Source: Hyperoodon ampullatus (Eukaryota > Chordata > Mammalia > Artiodactyla > Ziphiidae). From it: a DNA stretch of 64,000 nucleotides. The position numbers and the translations under genes are program-made. How positions within the stretch are numbered: position 1 is the first letter of the stretch; each line of letters starts with the position of its first letter. A model generated the notes under the pieces. It did not search any database and had not been told where the DNA came from. It worked only from the letters and a program-made list of their open reading frames with translations. Location: assembly GCA_949752795.1 (NCBI GenBank), contig OX457060.1, positions 107,272,949 through 107,336,948 of the forward strand. Reading direction: 5' to 3'. Positions 21,945 through 33,503 of this stretch are shown in pieces.

Positions 21945-22070
21945 CATAAATACATTTCCCAGCCTCCCTTTCAGTTAGGTAGTATGACTTCTAGCTGATC
22001 ATACAGGTGGTAGTAATAACAGCTGTTTTCACCCCTAGCCCTACAAAACTTCCTACACAATCCATAAGCC
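21945..22070 (+). mobile_element. MER-like repeat fragment (family of 14.4 and 28.9 kb)
   Basis: TTTCCCAGCCTCCCTTTCAG, then TTAGGTAGTATGACTTC and TAGCTGATCA, parallels TTGCCCAGCCTCCTTTGTAT and CTAGGAATGGCCAG at about 28.89 kb. A short relic. Confidence 0.35.
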
Positions 22071-23295
22071 ATTCTATCTCTCCCATGGCAAGGTTGGAAT
22101 CCATCTATTCAAAATGGTTCAGCCACAAGATTGGTAGCAATCTGATTCCCTTAGTCCCTATGACAAAACATCTGAGGAAACATGCCTGATTCTCATTATA
22201 TGGTGAGAAGAGTGAACAATGAAACTTTTTGTATTAATTCAGTAGAATATCAATGATTATTTCTTATAATAGCACATCTAATCCTAACCTGATTAAGCAA
22301 GAAATCATTGAATTAATAAAAAACATTTAGAAAAAAGCAGACTTGAAAAAGAGGAATAGATGGGAAAAACAGAGTTCAGTTTCAACATGCTGAATTTGTT
22401 GTCCTCTTTAACATCCAAGTGAAGATGATAGAAAACATTTGGGGATACAAATCTGGACCCAAGGAAAGAGAACCAGGCAGGAAATGCAGATTTAAAAGTC
22501 TTTAAGTTATAAATTGTAATTGATGTCACAAAAATGGGTAATATGAATCTATTCCATAATCTCATCCTCTGCATACAATGTTCATATAAGGAATAATTTT
22601 TTAAAGGTCTCTGTATCATCTCTAAATATTTAAAAGACCATTTCAGGTTAAACAAATTCTGTATAATTTTGCAATGTGTATTATACCTTAATTAACTGGG
22701 ATAAAACAGAGTAGTTGGTAATCTCTATTTTAGTAAATTAGGTGATGAAATTAAAATTCATATTTTAAGGTACGGCAAGAAAAATTTAAACATAAAATAT
22801 TTTCTCTGTCCTTTGGCCTCCTCCCTTGCCTCTAGTGTGCATTGTGCATCTGCATTATGTGTTAACCAGACCTCACCAATGTCAGAAATACCTGCTCAAC
22901 CATAAAGGTCAATTTTTCTTCTTCTGGTGCCAGCTATGTATGTAACTACTTAGAAGATAACATTCTTTTTTCAATCCTGGAAGGGGTCAGGTTGACTCAC
23001 CACTCTCCTTTTATGTGCAGACATCTCCGGTGAACTTTATGTACAATGCAAATATATCATTTCCCTTAAAGAGAGTGATTCATGCAGAACAGATTTGTCA
23101 GACGACCTGGGGAGTTACTGGACCACACCTAACAGAATTTCTTAGCTTAAATACTTACTTATAACCTTATTAATGTTACTAGTTATATTACTTGTATTCC
23201 CATTTTACAAGATTACGGTTTATCACATCACCAAATACGTACTGAGCCTCTGATAAAAATAATGATGACTAGGTGACTTGAAACGATTAACCAAA
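22071..23295. other. No feature seen
   Basis: No recognised family. The 116-codon antisense frame at 22305-22655 has no recognisable domain. A more GC-rich section at about 22800-23150 could be a decayed LTR, but no ends or signals are visible. Confidence 0.4.
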
Positions 23296-23328
23296 TATAA
23301 GATCAATGATTCTATAAGATCAATGATT
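23296..23328 (+). repeat. Two-copy 17-bp tandem duplication
   Basis: TATAAGATCAATGATT occurs at 23296-23311 and again at 23313-23328, separated by one C. It lies three bases upstream of the SINE target-site duplication. Confidence 0.9.
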
Positions 23329-23345
23329 GTAAAACTGTAACTCTA

Positions 23346-23558
23346 GGGCTTCCCTGATGGCGCAGTGGTTGAGAGTCCGCCTGCCAATGCAGGGGACACG
23401 GGTTCGTGCCCTGGTCTGGGAAGATCCCACATGCCGTGGAGCGGCTGGGCCCATGAGCCATGGCCACTGAGCCTGCGTGTCCGGGGCCTGTGCTCTGCAA
23501 CAGGAGAGGCCACAACAGTGAGAGGCCTGCATACCGAAACAAACAAACAAACAAACAA
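23346..23558 (+). mobile_element. CHR SINE, sense
   Basis: Full-length copy: GGGCTTCCCTGATGGCGCAG head, GGACACGGGTTCGTGCCCTG B-box region, body ending GCCTGCATACCG, then an AAAC-repeat tail. Flanked by a perfect 15-bp duplication AAAACTGTAACTCTA (23331-23345 and 23559-23573), with the nick at GT/AAAAC, typical of L1-driven priming. Confidence 0.96.
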
Positions 23559-23689
23559 AAAACTGTAACTCTAAATATGGGAAGAAATAACAAGAGTGAA
23601 CCATTTCCTGGACCTTAATAGACTAGTAAAAGAGGGGGTCCAGAGAGCTTTTGCTCCAATTAACAGGTCTTAGTTCAGTAATAGCACAT

Positions 23690-24275
23690 TGTGTGACCTA
23701 TCAATGAAAACCTCACTTGACCCGTGAGTGAGCATTCCTACCACCGTGGAACAAACTGGTCACGAAATGCCTCCCAAATTTAGTCAATGTTAATTAAGAC
23801 CGAAAGGGAAGGGCTTGTACAATAAAGAATGTTGCCCACCATCCAGTTCTACAAGAATCAAGTCATTAGCCACTGCAGTTGCTGACCTACAGTATACCTT
23901 GAAAGGAATTCAGGGCAAGGATCAGGATGAAGCACTTTGTGCTCTGGGAAAACTGACAGAACTAGACTTCAGATACATATTTTAAGGAGAAAATTTTAGT
24001 AACCCATGTCCTTGCATCTTTCCATACTTAGAAAACACTAACACCATTAACTAAGATATCTGCTCCCTGTAAATATCAGTAACTTTCTACCAATGATGCA
24101 TGTACCCCTGGATTGCATGTGACCCTTCACCAAAATCACATATATACTGGCCTCAGAACAGCCCTCAGGGCTTTCTGAAAGACTGTCTTCCAGGTTATAA
24201 TTGTCAGATTTGCTCAAATAAAATTTTACATTTCTTTCTTAGATTGACTATTGATTAATTTTTTTCATCCACATA
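23690..24275 (+). mobile_element. Probable solo LTR (retroviral class uncertain)
   Basis: The 3' part carries LTR-style signals: CATATATACTGGCCTCAGAA (TATA-like), CAGCCCTCAGGGCTTTCTGA, AGACTGTCTTCCAGGTTATA, then CTCAAATAAAATTTTAC with AATAAA at 24217-24222, and a T-rich end reaching CATCCACA at 24275. This R/U5 arrangement resembles artiodactyl ERV LTRs. The 5' limit is a guess. No internal genes. Confidence 0.5.
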
Positions 24276-25464
24276 GGAAAATATGTTAAGCTCAAACACT
24301 TTTTCTAAAGTTAACTTCTGTTGTAGACACTGGTTTTTTTGATCATCAGGATTAATTTATCCAATGTATGGTACCAATTACTGTCATATTTTTCTTTGGT
24401 TGCAAATCATCTCTGTAGATGGTAAATGAGTGTTTCCTGCTCTTTCTTAACCAGGGAGTGGGCTCATGATCTATGATAAGCCAATTCCACTTTTCTAGAT
24501 CAAGACAGATTAGTGGAATGATGCAGTGGTAGAAGAATGTTTAAAGCTCATTCATTTCAGTAGTGCTTTCTGATGCAGAGCTCCAGTGGCTAATGACGTC
24601 CAGACACCTGGAGATTCCTTAGTTTCTGTTTCTTTTTATCGCAGTTTTTTCATCTTCCAGATGATTCTCTCAGCTAATCATTAGCATTTCAGTAAATCCC
24701 CATTAGGTACCAAAGAGCTTCCTGCAATGAAAGAACACTTAGCTGCTGAACATACCAATCGAATAAACAAATGGAATTAAAAGTAAAAATAATCCTCATA
24801 ATTTAGTAGAGGGTCATTTGTCAAAACAAAAATCCTGGCTGTAAAGTGAAATATGAATATGCTATGTATTCAGTTAAGTTTTTACAGTAAATGTAATTAA
24901 TTGTTTCAACTTTTTCTAAGTTTAGAAATAACAGAAAAATTTAAATAAACAAACTTCTAAAAGAAAACATGATAGCAAGATATCATACAGAATTTATCTG
25001 GAAAAATCCTTTGGCATTTTGTTACCTATTTCAGACCTTTACCACATAATTTACCAGCAAAATTGTCTTTTAATGAATCATCAAATATGGAGAAACTAGA
25101 CAAAATGAGTGACCTAGAACACAACAGTAAAGTAGTCCTTAAATGAAGCTTAAACGCAAAATAAAAATTGCTGGTTCCACATATTAAATCTGTCTTTGAG
25201 AGAGTAAAGAAGCAAAATTTGAACAAAGTAACCATGTGAAATGGAAACTTTTACATGAAAGAGATGGACACAAAGACATCTTCTCTGAAGGCACCACCAC
25301 CATCAGAACAACAAAATTCAGGGTTAGATGAATACTATAGTTTAAGTGTAAATAAGATACATCTAAAAAGAAAGATGTTGTGATTTTAAATGAAAATAAA
25401 AGTTATCAATTAAGAAGAAATATACTACCCTACTAGACTTGAAGCTCCATGAGAGCCAGGACTA
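24276..25464. other. No feature seen
   Basis: AT-rich. No recognised repeat or coding evidence. Confidence 0.4.
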
Positions 25465-26500
25465 TACTCTCATTAAGTCAGTTAATAGTTCCTGAGTAGG
25501 CAGCAGGTAGCACTGTGCTACACACTTTGAAGCTTTGGGGAAGTCAGAGTAACAGGTACAAAATAAAGAAGGACTAGTCATAGAACAACTTATCACACTA
25601 AATGTGATCAGATGAAAGAGAACAGACCTCTGCATAGATAGTAAAGGGAGACTTTATGGAGTAGATACCTTTTAAGGTATGACTTCAGAATTTATAGAAT
25701 ATGTTTTTCTGTGTGTTTGGTAGGAGAGTAAGATGAGTGGCAAAAACTGAGCATCAGTAAAATGGAGTAAGTGGAGTAGATGGAGATAGAAGTGGAAAAT
25801 TTGGGGAACACTTTGTAGATCTTTCATAATGTGCTAAGTAATCTGAATTATTATTGACAACATGAAGTTACTAAAGATCTTTAAGCAAGAGAGTGACATG
25901 ATTGACTGTTTGAATGATAATGCAGAAGACAATTGGTGGGAAGAGAAGCCAAGGGACTTACCAGGAGGCTAGTGTAACAGGCTTGAAAATAAATAATACA
26001 TGAGTAATACAGTGTTTATAGACAGGAAGGGATATAATTTTTAAAATGCAGTAATCAACTATATTTGAAGATTAAGAGATTTGAAAATGACTCAGTTTTC
26101 TAGCAAGAGTAACTCTTTATATGGGTAAACAATTGAGAACTGAAGGAAAAAGAAAACTTGAAGAAAAGACAAGTCATATTTGTGTATGTTGGCATTAAAT
26201 TTCATGGTGGATATACTAGTGGAGATATCTGGCCAATAGATAAAATGTAAAAAGATAAATCCATAAATATTTGATACTATTTATATAAATCTTATAGTCA
26301 CTAGTGTATAGGAGATAATCAAAATTATTGAGGTAGATTTGTGCTCCAGGAGGTTGTGTTCAGACTAAGATAAGACGTATACTAAGGACAGAATATGTGA
26401 TCTAAAGGCCAAGGAACAGAAGAACAGGCAGATTACATGGATGAAAAAAGAGTGGAATCTCAAAGTCTAAGGGAGAAGAAAGCACTAATGGCAAGAAGAT
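25465..26500 (-). mobile_element. L2 LINE remnant, antisense
   Basis: Antisense L2 order: AGGTAGCACTGTGCTACACA, AGAGAACAGACCTCTGC, GGGAACACTTTGTAGATCTT, AGCAAGAGAGTGACATGATT, ACCAGGAGGCTAGTGTAACA, then GTTGGCATTAAATTTCATGG and CTCCAGGAGGTTGTGTTCAG. Covers roughly a kilobase of L2 with no intact RT frame. Confidence 0.65.
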
Positions 26501-26879
26501 GGCTGGTAGTAGACAAATATTATGTTTTATTTTCTCTTCATATTTCATTTTATACATTTAACTAATACCTAGTTGACTTATATTTCATATAGCCAAATTA
26601 TTGTTGTTTTTTTCTCCATCTGGGTACAGTTGCCTTAATGAGAATATAAAAATTATCTTATTTGATTTAACATTTTGAAAATAAGAATCTTTTGTTATTA
26701 TATGTTTATCTTCCTTTTTCTTTTTAAGTCTGAGTTTCATAAGTAATGCCGATAGCACTTTAACTGACTTAGGAATGATCTAATTTGTTGAGAATAAAAT
26801 TCCATTTTTTATACATTTTTGAGTGTACCAAATGAAATAACTTAATGAATAGATTAGCCTCAAATTTTATTTTAAAGTT
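26501..26879. other. No feature seen
   Basis: T-rich sequence without recognised repeats. Confidence 0.4.
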
Positions 26880-27312
26880 AAGAACTGACCAAGGTGGCCT
26901 TAGCAGTTCTCTCTCTTGACCAAACTTTAGACAGGCTTTTTAGTGCCCCTCAGGATGTGGGAGCCATCCCTTTGAAATGTGAGCAAGGAAGATAGTGCCC
27001 TATCACCCAGTCTCTGTGAGAGGGTAGTAGCCAAACTTTGTGGGCACTTTGCTCCAAGTTGTAAAACTACCTTCCTTCAAGAAGATTGAGAAAGTTAGCT
27101 TTTTCTTTGGCTAAGGCCAGTGAGCAAACACAGATGATCTACAATCCCCCTACCTTCAACCCAGCTCTTAAAAGCTCTCTAGCCCACTGTTTCAATAGAG
27201 GAGTTGAGCTCAGACTGAGTTCTGGCTTCTGTCCCCTATTGAAACAGACTTGAATAAATTCTTCCTTCTCTGTTTAACCTTGTCTGGTGCAATGTTTGCT
27301 TTGATTACACTT
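26880..27312 (+). mobile_element. Probable class I-like solo LTR
   Basis: Contains GTGGCCTTAGCAGTTCTCTC, CTTGACCAAACTTTAGACAG, CCCTCAGGATGTGGGAGCCA, and the LTR-like 3' layout CTTCTGTCCCCTATTGAAAC, AATAAA at 27253-27258, CTTCCTTCTCTGTTTAACCT and TGTCTGGTGCAATGTTTGC. No internal viral sequence. Ends not precisely defined. Confidence 0.55.
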
Positions 27313-28864
27313 AATATATAAAATCTCCAACAGTGAATAGTCCAATACATGGGATTACAGTTTCAGTGGATTTTTCTTTACATTTCCTCTTGCTCAATGC
27401 TGAAGTGTATGTTTTGAAGAACCAAGTCAGAATTATGTCCTTGGCATTTCCAGTATGTGAAAAAAAAATCAGGGTTTTAAGTACTGCTAGTTGTTCTTCA
27501 GCTCTTGTACAAATGTGTGTTATATGCAAACTATCTGTTTGATCTTCTCTTCCATTGGCCAGGTGAAAATTAAACAAAAAATTCAGTAATTTCTTGTCTA
27601 TTAATCATTAAAAGCATTCACTGATGATATCAGTGAAGTGTACTGAAACACAATGAAATACATCTCCCACAGGTTTAATTTGAACACAATATAAACCAAA
27701 CAAAATAAAACTGTAGTTGAGGAAGATTTTAGTATGAGCTCCAGATAATTTCTGTCATTTCAGTGAGCTAGCTTGATTTAGAAAGGCAAATTTAATATCA
27801 CATGTTAAAATCCATGAATCTACAAATTTGCTTTCAAACATTTAAGGGAGAAAAATTTCCCCAAACCTGGAGGGTATACATATAGTTATATGTAGTATAA
27901 CAAGAGACTTGTTTTTAGAGTGGTGAGAACAATAATGTTGAAAACTAACAAGAGTCTAGAAGTTTAGAATTTGTGTGAAAATGTTACTAGTTTTCTCTGA
28001 TGATCTCTTACATTCAGTATCATTCCCAAAACTGCATTTATTAAATTATGACCAACTACTTGAGGAAAAATTAGGTGGGCCACACAATCATTGGGCTATA
28101 AGCATTCTTGTTATGTGACTTAATAAAACACTTTATTTATAGAAATGGCTGTTAGGGCTAAGCCATCTCAGATAGATAAATGCTTATGACATGTCTGAAT
28201 ATCTTCAAAAAATGGTCCTAAATAAGCTGCATATTAAGATGAAGACAAAGTTTTAATATCTTTCAAATCAAAACATTTCAAATACTTAAAACTCAAGTGT
28301 GGCAAAGGTCCTTCCACAGCCTCTGGTTTCACCCCAAGTACACTTTGAAGTCAAGGTCAGAACATGTAACCATCCCCCAATAGACTGAACCCACAATTTA
28401 TTGATAGCATTTTCATTATGTGGTTAGATTTATTAGCTTCCTGTTCAACATCAACCCCCATCTACTTTCTAAGCTTAAGAGAAAAACAGTTTTGATGGGA
28501 GGCACAATCACGTAACCTCTTGGCACTCTATACCACATATTTAGGTTGCTTCCTGTAAGCACCTCAGACTGTCTGTGGGCCTTTACCTGTCCTGGTGAGC
28601 ACGTTAGGTTCCACAAAGCAGAGAAATTCCTCCCATATTTAGCTCTCAATCAATGGTGAATACATTCCCCAGTTTCCTTGTCATCTTTGGAATGACCTTG
28701 ATATGTGTTCTACACTGTCTTGGCAGGATTGAGCTTTAGTAGCCCACAGTGATAACATGCTTGATATCACCCCTTCTCTGATTTCTTTCTCTTGTCTCAC
28801 CTCCTTGGTCCCCTACCAATGTTTAAGCAATCAGCTCAGAAATATACTACCTGCACTCAGATCC
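27313..28864. other. No feature seen
   Basis: Overlapping 69- and 88-codon frames on opposite strands at 27311-27577 have no support. Nothing else recognised. Confidence 0.4.
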
Positions 28865-29250
28865 CTTTCTGAGGATCTCTTGCTGGTTTGCCCAGCCTCC
28901 TTTGTATCTAGGAATGGCCAGAGATTCTAATTTTTGTCAATGAGGCCTGAGGGGGAAAATAAATAGCCTGATCATTAACAAGGGAGGAAAGCAGTGAGAA
29001 AGGGTGTGTTCTCCTAATAAAGAGGAGATGCAGGGGGCATCTCCACTCACTCCTCTCCCTTCTCCACCTCTATCAAGCACTTCTTGCTTTACATGTAACT
29101 ATGCTTAAAGCGGCAGCCATCATCTTATAGTCAAACATGAGGATAATATGAAACATACTTAGAATGGTGAAGGGGACAGAGGGAATAATCTGGGATTTTG
29201 AGTAGCTGACTAAAGTCAGTTGAACGTTTTGTTTGGCGAGAAAAAATATA
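28865..29250 (+). mobile_element. Ancient MER-like interspersed repeat
   Basis: TTTGCCCAGCCTCCTTTGTA, CTAGGAATGGCCAGAGATTC, GTCAATGAGGCCTGAGGG, CTAATAAAGAGGAGATGCAG, AAGCGGCAGCCATCATCTTA and AACATGAGGATAAT occur in the same order as in the split copy at 14.4-15.35 kb. Family name not secured. Confidence 0.5.
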
Positions 29251-29919
29251 TATACCATACTTATTTAAGATCAAATATATTGATTATTTAGCAACTGTAT
29301 GTACTAAGACATACATATTTTTATAGAAATTTTTACAGCAAAAAAGAGAAGGCTCACATTATACAATATGCAGAAAAACATCATAGAAATGTTAATTGCA
29401 TCATTTTTGTCTCTAATATTATTCTCCTTAGTTGTGTCACAACCTTCTCTTCCTTCACATATTTTTTAAATATTTTCTATTACTGTGAGGATTTCAGTTT
29501 CTATACTAGGCTTGCATAGTTGAAACAAAAACAAAAACAGGTAATTAGCCCTAACCAAATCTTTTATTTTTTAAGTGTACCCCAAATGGGGCCTCTTGTT
29601 TCATTTTCCATGTAAGCACACAGTCTTAGAAAAATAAATTAAAAGGTTTACCTAGCTTAATTCGGAAATTCAAACCAAAACAACAATAGGCAAATTGTTT
29701 TTCTGGCTTAAAAACTAAAAGTCTCACCTTAACACATTTAGTAATTCACATATATAAAGAAAGCAACAAAAAATGATTACCGTACCTGAAAGTATGGGGG
29801 AAAATTGAATAAGATAAAAAAAAAATTAGTCATAGAATATCTAGCAGTGTCTTAGAAGAGTCTGGATAAGAGCAACACAGAAAGCCAATCCAAATAATCA
29901 CATGTGTAAATGAATTGTG
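29251..29919. other. No feature seen
   Basis: AT-rich. Short (AAAAC) and A-run motifs only. Confidence 0.4.
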
Positions 29920-30115
29920 TGCATTATTTACTTGGATCTTCATTGCAATACTGTGTACAAGGTACAATTAATATATCTATTTTATACATGAAGCAAAGGC
30001 AAAGAAAAGTCGGGGAAAAAGAAAAAAACCCTCTCTAGATTCTTGCAAGTACCTAGTTTTCAATTTGAACCAGTACCGTCTGGTTCCAGAGCTCGTATTC
30101 TTGACCACCCTGTGA
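29920..30115 (-). mobile_element. MIR SINE, antisense
   Basis: Antisense MIR order: GCATTATTTACTTGGATCTT, CATTGCAATACTGTGTACAA, TTTTATACATGAAGCAAAGG, CAATTTGAACCAGTACCGTC, TGGTTCCAGAGCTCGTATTC, TTGACCACC. Retains the region complementary to the tRNA-derived B box. Confidence 0.75.
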
Positions 30116-30879
30116 GCCTGCCTCTTGTCTACCTGATACTCCCTTTCACTAAAAACGGAGATCTCTATTGAGAGAATGAAACAGTTCATGGTCTTCCCTA
30201 GGACTTAAATATCTCCTCAAAGTCATCCAATTATTTTTGAATTAATCAAAACTCAACTAATTACATTCTAAATATTTAATTTCCCAGGTATTTTGTCAAA
30301 GGGAAGAGGGCTTGCCATAAAAAGCAAAATCTTATATCATCCAGTATAAAGTAAGTAAGCATGTGGTGTTCGTTCAGCTTATTGATCTCCAATAGAATAA
30401 TCAACTTCAGGACACTAGAGAAAACAATTTCTGAATATATAAAGCTAAAGATTGGAAACACTGGAAAATGTTAACCCTAAAGGTCACACATAAACTACTA
30501 GGTGACATGCTCAGACAGCCACCTCTTTCTTGGGCTCTTAATGATGCCATGTGGAAAGATTATTTTGTTTTCAATGAACAGCACTACAAAAACAAAAATT
30601 ACCCATATTTGAGTGAGATGAACATGCAGTTTGCAATCTGCAGAATCCAGCTCTACAACCCCACTACTCACCTGGGTAATGACAATTAACTTGAGATTAA
30701 AGTTTACATCTGTAAAATAATATCTAAATATTTAAAAATAGTATTTAAACATGTGTGATTTTGAGGATTCAAAACAATGCATGTTGTCTCTTTTAGAAAT
30801 ATATGGTGCTGAACCAAAGAGTCAATTCTCAGTCTTCAGTTTACCAACATTATCATAGCTAATCACTCTACTCTGGATT
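30116..30879. other. No clear feature
   Basis: A 73-codon frame at 30468-30689 has no recognisable domain. A small MIR-like phrase (TTTACATCTGTAAAATAATA) near 30701 is too short to call. Confidence 0.4.
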
Positions 30880-32075
30880 CACTTTTTTATTTGGCTTACA
30901 GGATACTACATTAAAAATAAAATCTAACTGGTGGCTACACTACTTTAGTGGCTCCTCATATCTGGCCTATCTCTTAGCCTTGATATCTCCCAGGTTTAAG
31001 TTCCTGGTCCTCTTCTAAATTTGCATTCACTCCCTTGGTGACCTTATTCCGTCTCTTGACATTAAATACTATTTATATATTGATGACTTGTAGATTCGAA
31101 TCTACATCACAGACGACTTTCACAAACTACTGTATACCTAGCTACCTACTCTTAACTTCAATGTTTATTAGAAATCCAAAACTGACATATTCAACATGTA
31201 ATATGTGATCTGCCCCCAAATCCTGATCCTGCCTACAGCCTTTTCCATATAAATTGATAGAAATTTTGTCCTTCCCATCACTCAGACCTCAACCCCTCTA
31301 ATTTTCTCACACCACATATCCAATCTTTCAAGAAATTCTGTAGCCCTAGAATCTGACCACAGCTGCAATCACCCTGGTCCTACTAAACATGTACTTAAAT
31401 AGCACTCTGATTTAGTCTCTTAATAGGTCTCATTGTTTTCACTGTTGCCCGCCCCAGGGTGTTCTCTGCAAGAAAGGGTGTTATCACTAGCAATCTGATT
31501 GTGTTACCATATGCTTAAAACCCTGCAATAACACCCAGTTTCCCTCAAAGTCAAAGAAAAGACCTCACAATGGCTACAAGACCTCACATCATGTGGCTCC
31601 CTCACATTTTTGATGTATTCTTCTACTCCCCTCATTTTTCATTCCATTTCAGCTGCACTGGCTTTCTTGTTCTTTCTTTAACGTGAGATACATATTCCTG
31701 CCATAGGGCCTTTTCGTAAGCCATTTTTTCCTGCCTGAGATTCTCTTCCCCAAGATAAGTTCATGAGTAATTCCAGTACCTTCAAATTTTTTGCTTAACT
31801 GTTATCTTTTCATTGATTCCTACCATCACCACCTATTTAAAATTACAATCTGCCTTACTCATTTCTACTCACTCTTATCTTTAATTTTTTCAATTACAAT
31901 CACCTTTTAATGGATTATATAAATTACTTTTTTTGTATTACATCATATGTTTATTAACTAATGGTTGCACAGTAATTGAACCCCATGCAGGCAAGGATGT
32001 ATTAGGTTCATTGATACAATACAAATGTCTAGAAGGATGTCTGACATATAGTAGATATTCAATAGATTACTCTGC
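30880..32075 (+). mobile_element. L2 LINE 3' half, sense, with decayed RT
   Basis: The clearest L2 here. TTGGTGACCTTATTCCGTCT, then TATTTATATATTGATGACTT, which reads YLYIDD and corresponds to the YADD active site of L2/CR1 reverse transcriptase. Then CAACATGTAATATGTGATCT, GCAATCACCCTGGTCCTACT, CCTGCAATAACACCCAGTTT, TGGCTACAAGACCTCACATC, GCTGCACTGGCTTTCTTGTT, CCATAGGGCCTTTTCGTAAG, and the 3' end GTCTGACATATAGTAGATAT TCAATAGAT. Stops throughout, inactive. Confidence 0.85.
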
Positions 32076-32284
32076 TTGGCCATGAGCAGTAGTTATTTTC
32101 ATCTATCCAATCCACAGTGTATCATCAATTATTGGATATTGCCCAAAGGCCAGCATATTCCTATTCATCATATTTAATTCAATAGGTAATGAAATTTCAC
32201 ACAATCCTTTAATAAAATGTAGCATAAAATTTTAATACTATATCAAATAGAAACTCAGAAGTGTTATTGGAAAAGGAACCTTAG

Positions 32285-32690
32285 GACTAGGTATTGGTCA
32301 ATAATGAAGCTACAGGTATTCATGTATAGGAGAGAAAAATTAATGATAGTGGAGGCTGTGGTGAAGCAACCAGATCCTCTCTTTAGGCCTGGGCATTTAT
32401 TCTCCTGGCTGCAACAAATGTTGGCCACTGATAACTCACAGCTGTGTTCTCCAGGTCATTGCCCTCAGCTGGAGAACAATATTCTGATCAAGGAGATGCC
32501 GTCTTCTTAAGGCAGCTGAAACCCATTGACTGGTCAATGTAAGGTATAAAAACCCAGCTTCCTTGTTTGGTTTGGAATTGTTGTTGAGAGACATCTTAGC
32601 TCCGGAGAGCACAGACAAAAATAGGATTTTGTATTGCATTACCTCCTGCACAGCCAAAAATGAACACCATATCACTGGAGGTAAGTAGAA
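32285..32690 (+). mobile_element. LTR-like element with TATA box and splice-donor-like end
   Basis: A block with promoter-style layout: CTGCAACAAATGTTGGCCAC, CTTAAGGCAGCTGAAACCCA, TTGACTGGTCAATGTAAGGT, TATAAAA at 32545-32551, GAGAGACATCTTAGCTCCGG, ATTTTGTATTGCATTACCTC, a decayed polyadenylation-like CCAAAAATGAACACCA, and CTGGAGGTAAGTAG. It resembles the U3-R-U5 of an old ERV LTR. A host promoter with a first exon and GTAAGT donor is the alternative. Ends are estimates. Confidence 0.45.
32545..32551 (+). promoter_or_regulatory. TATA box candidate
   Basis: TATAAAA preceded by TGGTCAAT (an inverted CCAAT-like motif is at 32531-32538) and followed about 130 bp later by GAGGTAAGT, which fits a mammalian 5' splice site. 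Whether it is or was used cannot be seen here. Confidence 0.35.
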
Positions 32691-33503
32691 TACTGATGCC
32701 TGGCATGCTGTCTCAGTGAAATTTTAAATTTTTCACTAGTGTTAAACTGGGATGGAATAATGTTAAAAGGGAATGCACTGGTGGTTGTATTATCTCAGGC
32801 ATCCTGAGAGCCCAAAGAAAGTAGTATTACAAGGACCCTGAAATTAGTTTTTGTTGCATACTACTGATGCATTGGGAAAAAAAAAAAAAAGGCTGGACAT
32901 GATTAATCATCAATTTAAGTGAAATGTGAAAACCAGAGGACCTCCTAACTAGCATAAAGTTATTTTCATTTCTCAAGGGCAAAAACAACTATGCATGAGG
33001 TCATAATTTATTTATAAAAATAGAAGAGTTACAGAAAAATTCAACTTCTTAACTCTGAAAGTGTGTTTGTCTTAAGATTAAGACCCTAGTTGGAAAAACA
33101 TGGAACCCTATGAAGGTAACAACTGGATTGATGTCTTAAAAATCTTGAATTTCCAGATCCCTTAAACACAGTGGGCCTTCAGAAGTGGCCCACTGCTCTC
33201 TTAAAAGGCTAAGGTTCCATCCTTATGCGAAGTTGATGCAGACATTCTTTGCATCTATCCCCACTTCCAACCTGGGTCACCAAACAAGTAACCTGGGTCA
33301 AGTCACATTGTAACCCAACTGGAGCAGTGCTGCTGAGCCTATAAAGGGACAAAAAAGAATATGCACCCAAAAAAGCTGTAGGGGAGTAGCCAAAAGTTGC
33401 TTGTAGGAGTCGGGAGGGTATATATTGATCCTGAGGGGGTTGGGTTAAGAAGGGTTGAAGGGAAAGGTTCTGTTTGTTTTAATATATGTTAGCAGTTGTG
33501 TTA
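32691..33503. other. No feature seen
   Basis: Contains a 14-base A run at about 32877-32890. Otherwise no recognised repeat. Confidence 0.4.

Noticed and set aside
22800..23150. Possible antisense LTR or ERV internal piece
   Set aside because: Slightly higher GC and a few suggestive words, but no ends, no polyadenylation signal and no coding motif, so not called.
23346..23430. tRNA-like sequence with A and B boxes
   Set aside because: This is the tRNA-Glu-derived head of a SINE. It continues into a SINE body and A-rich tail and lacks a mature tRNA 3' half.
23312..23604. Several overlapping frames of 67-94 codons on both strands; similar frames at 17.3, 18.5, 38.9, 41.3 and 45.1 kb
   Set aside because: All translate the same CHR SINE. 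The repeated phrases such as GLSLLWPLPL or ASPVAEHR recur at each SINE and not in a protein family.
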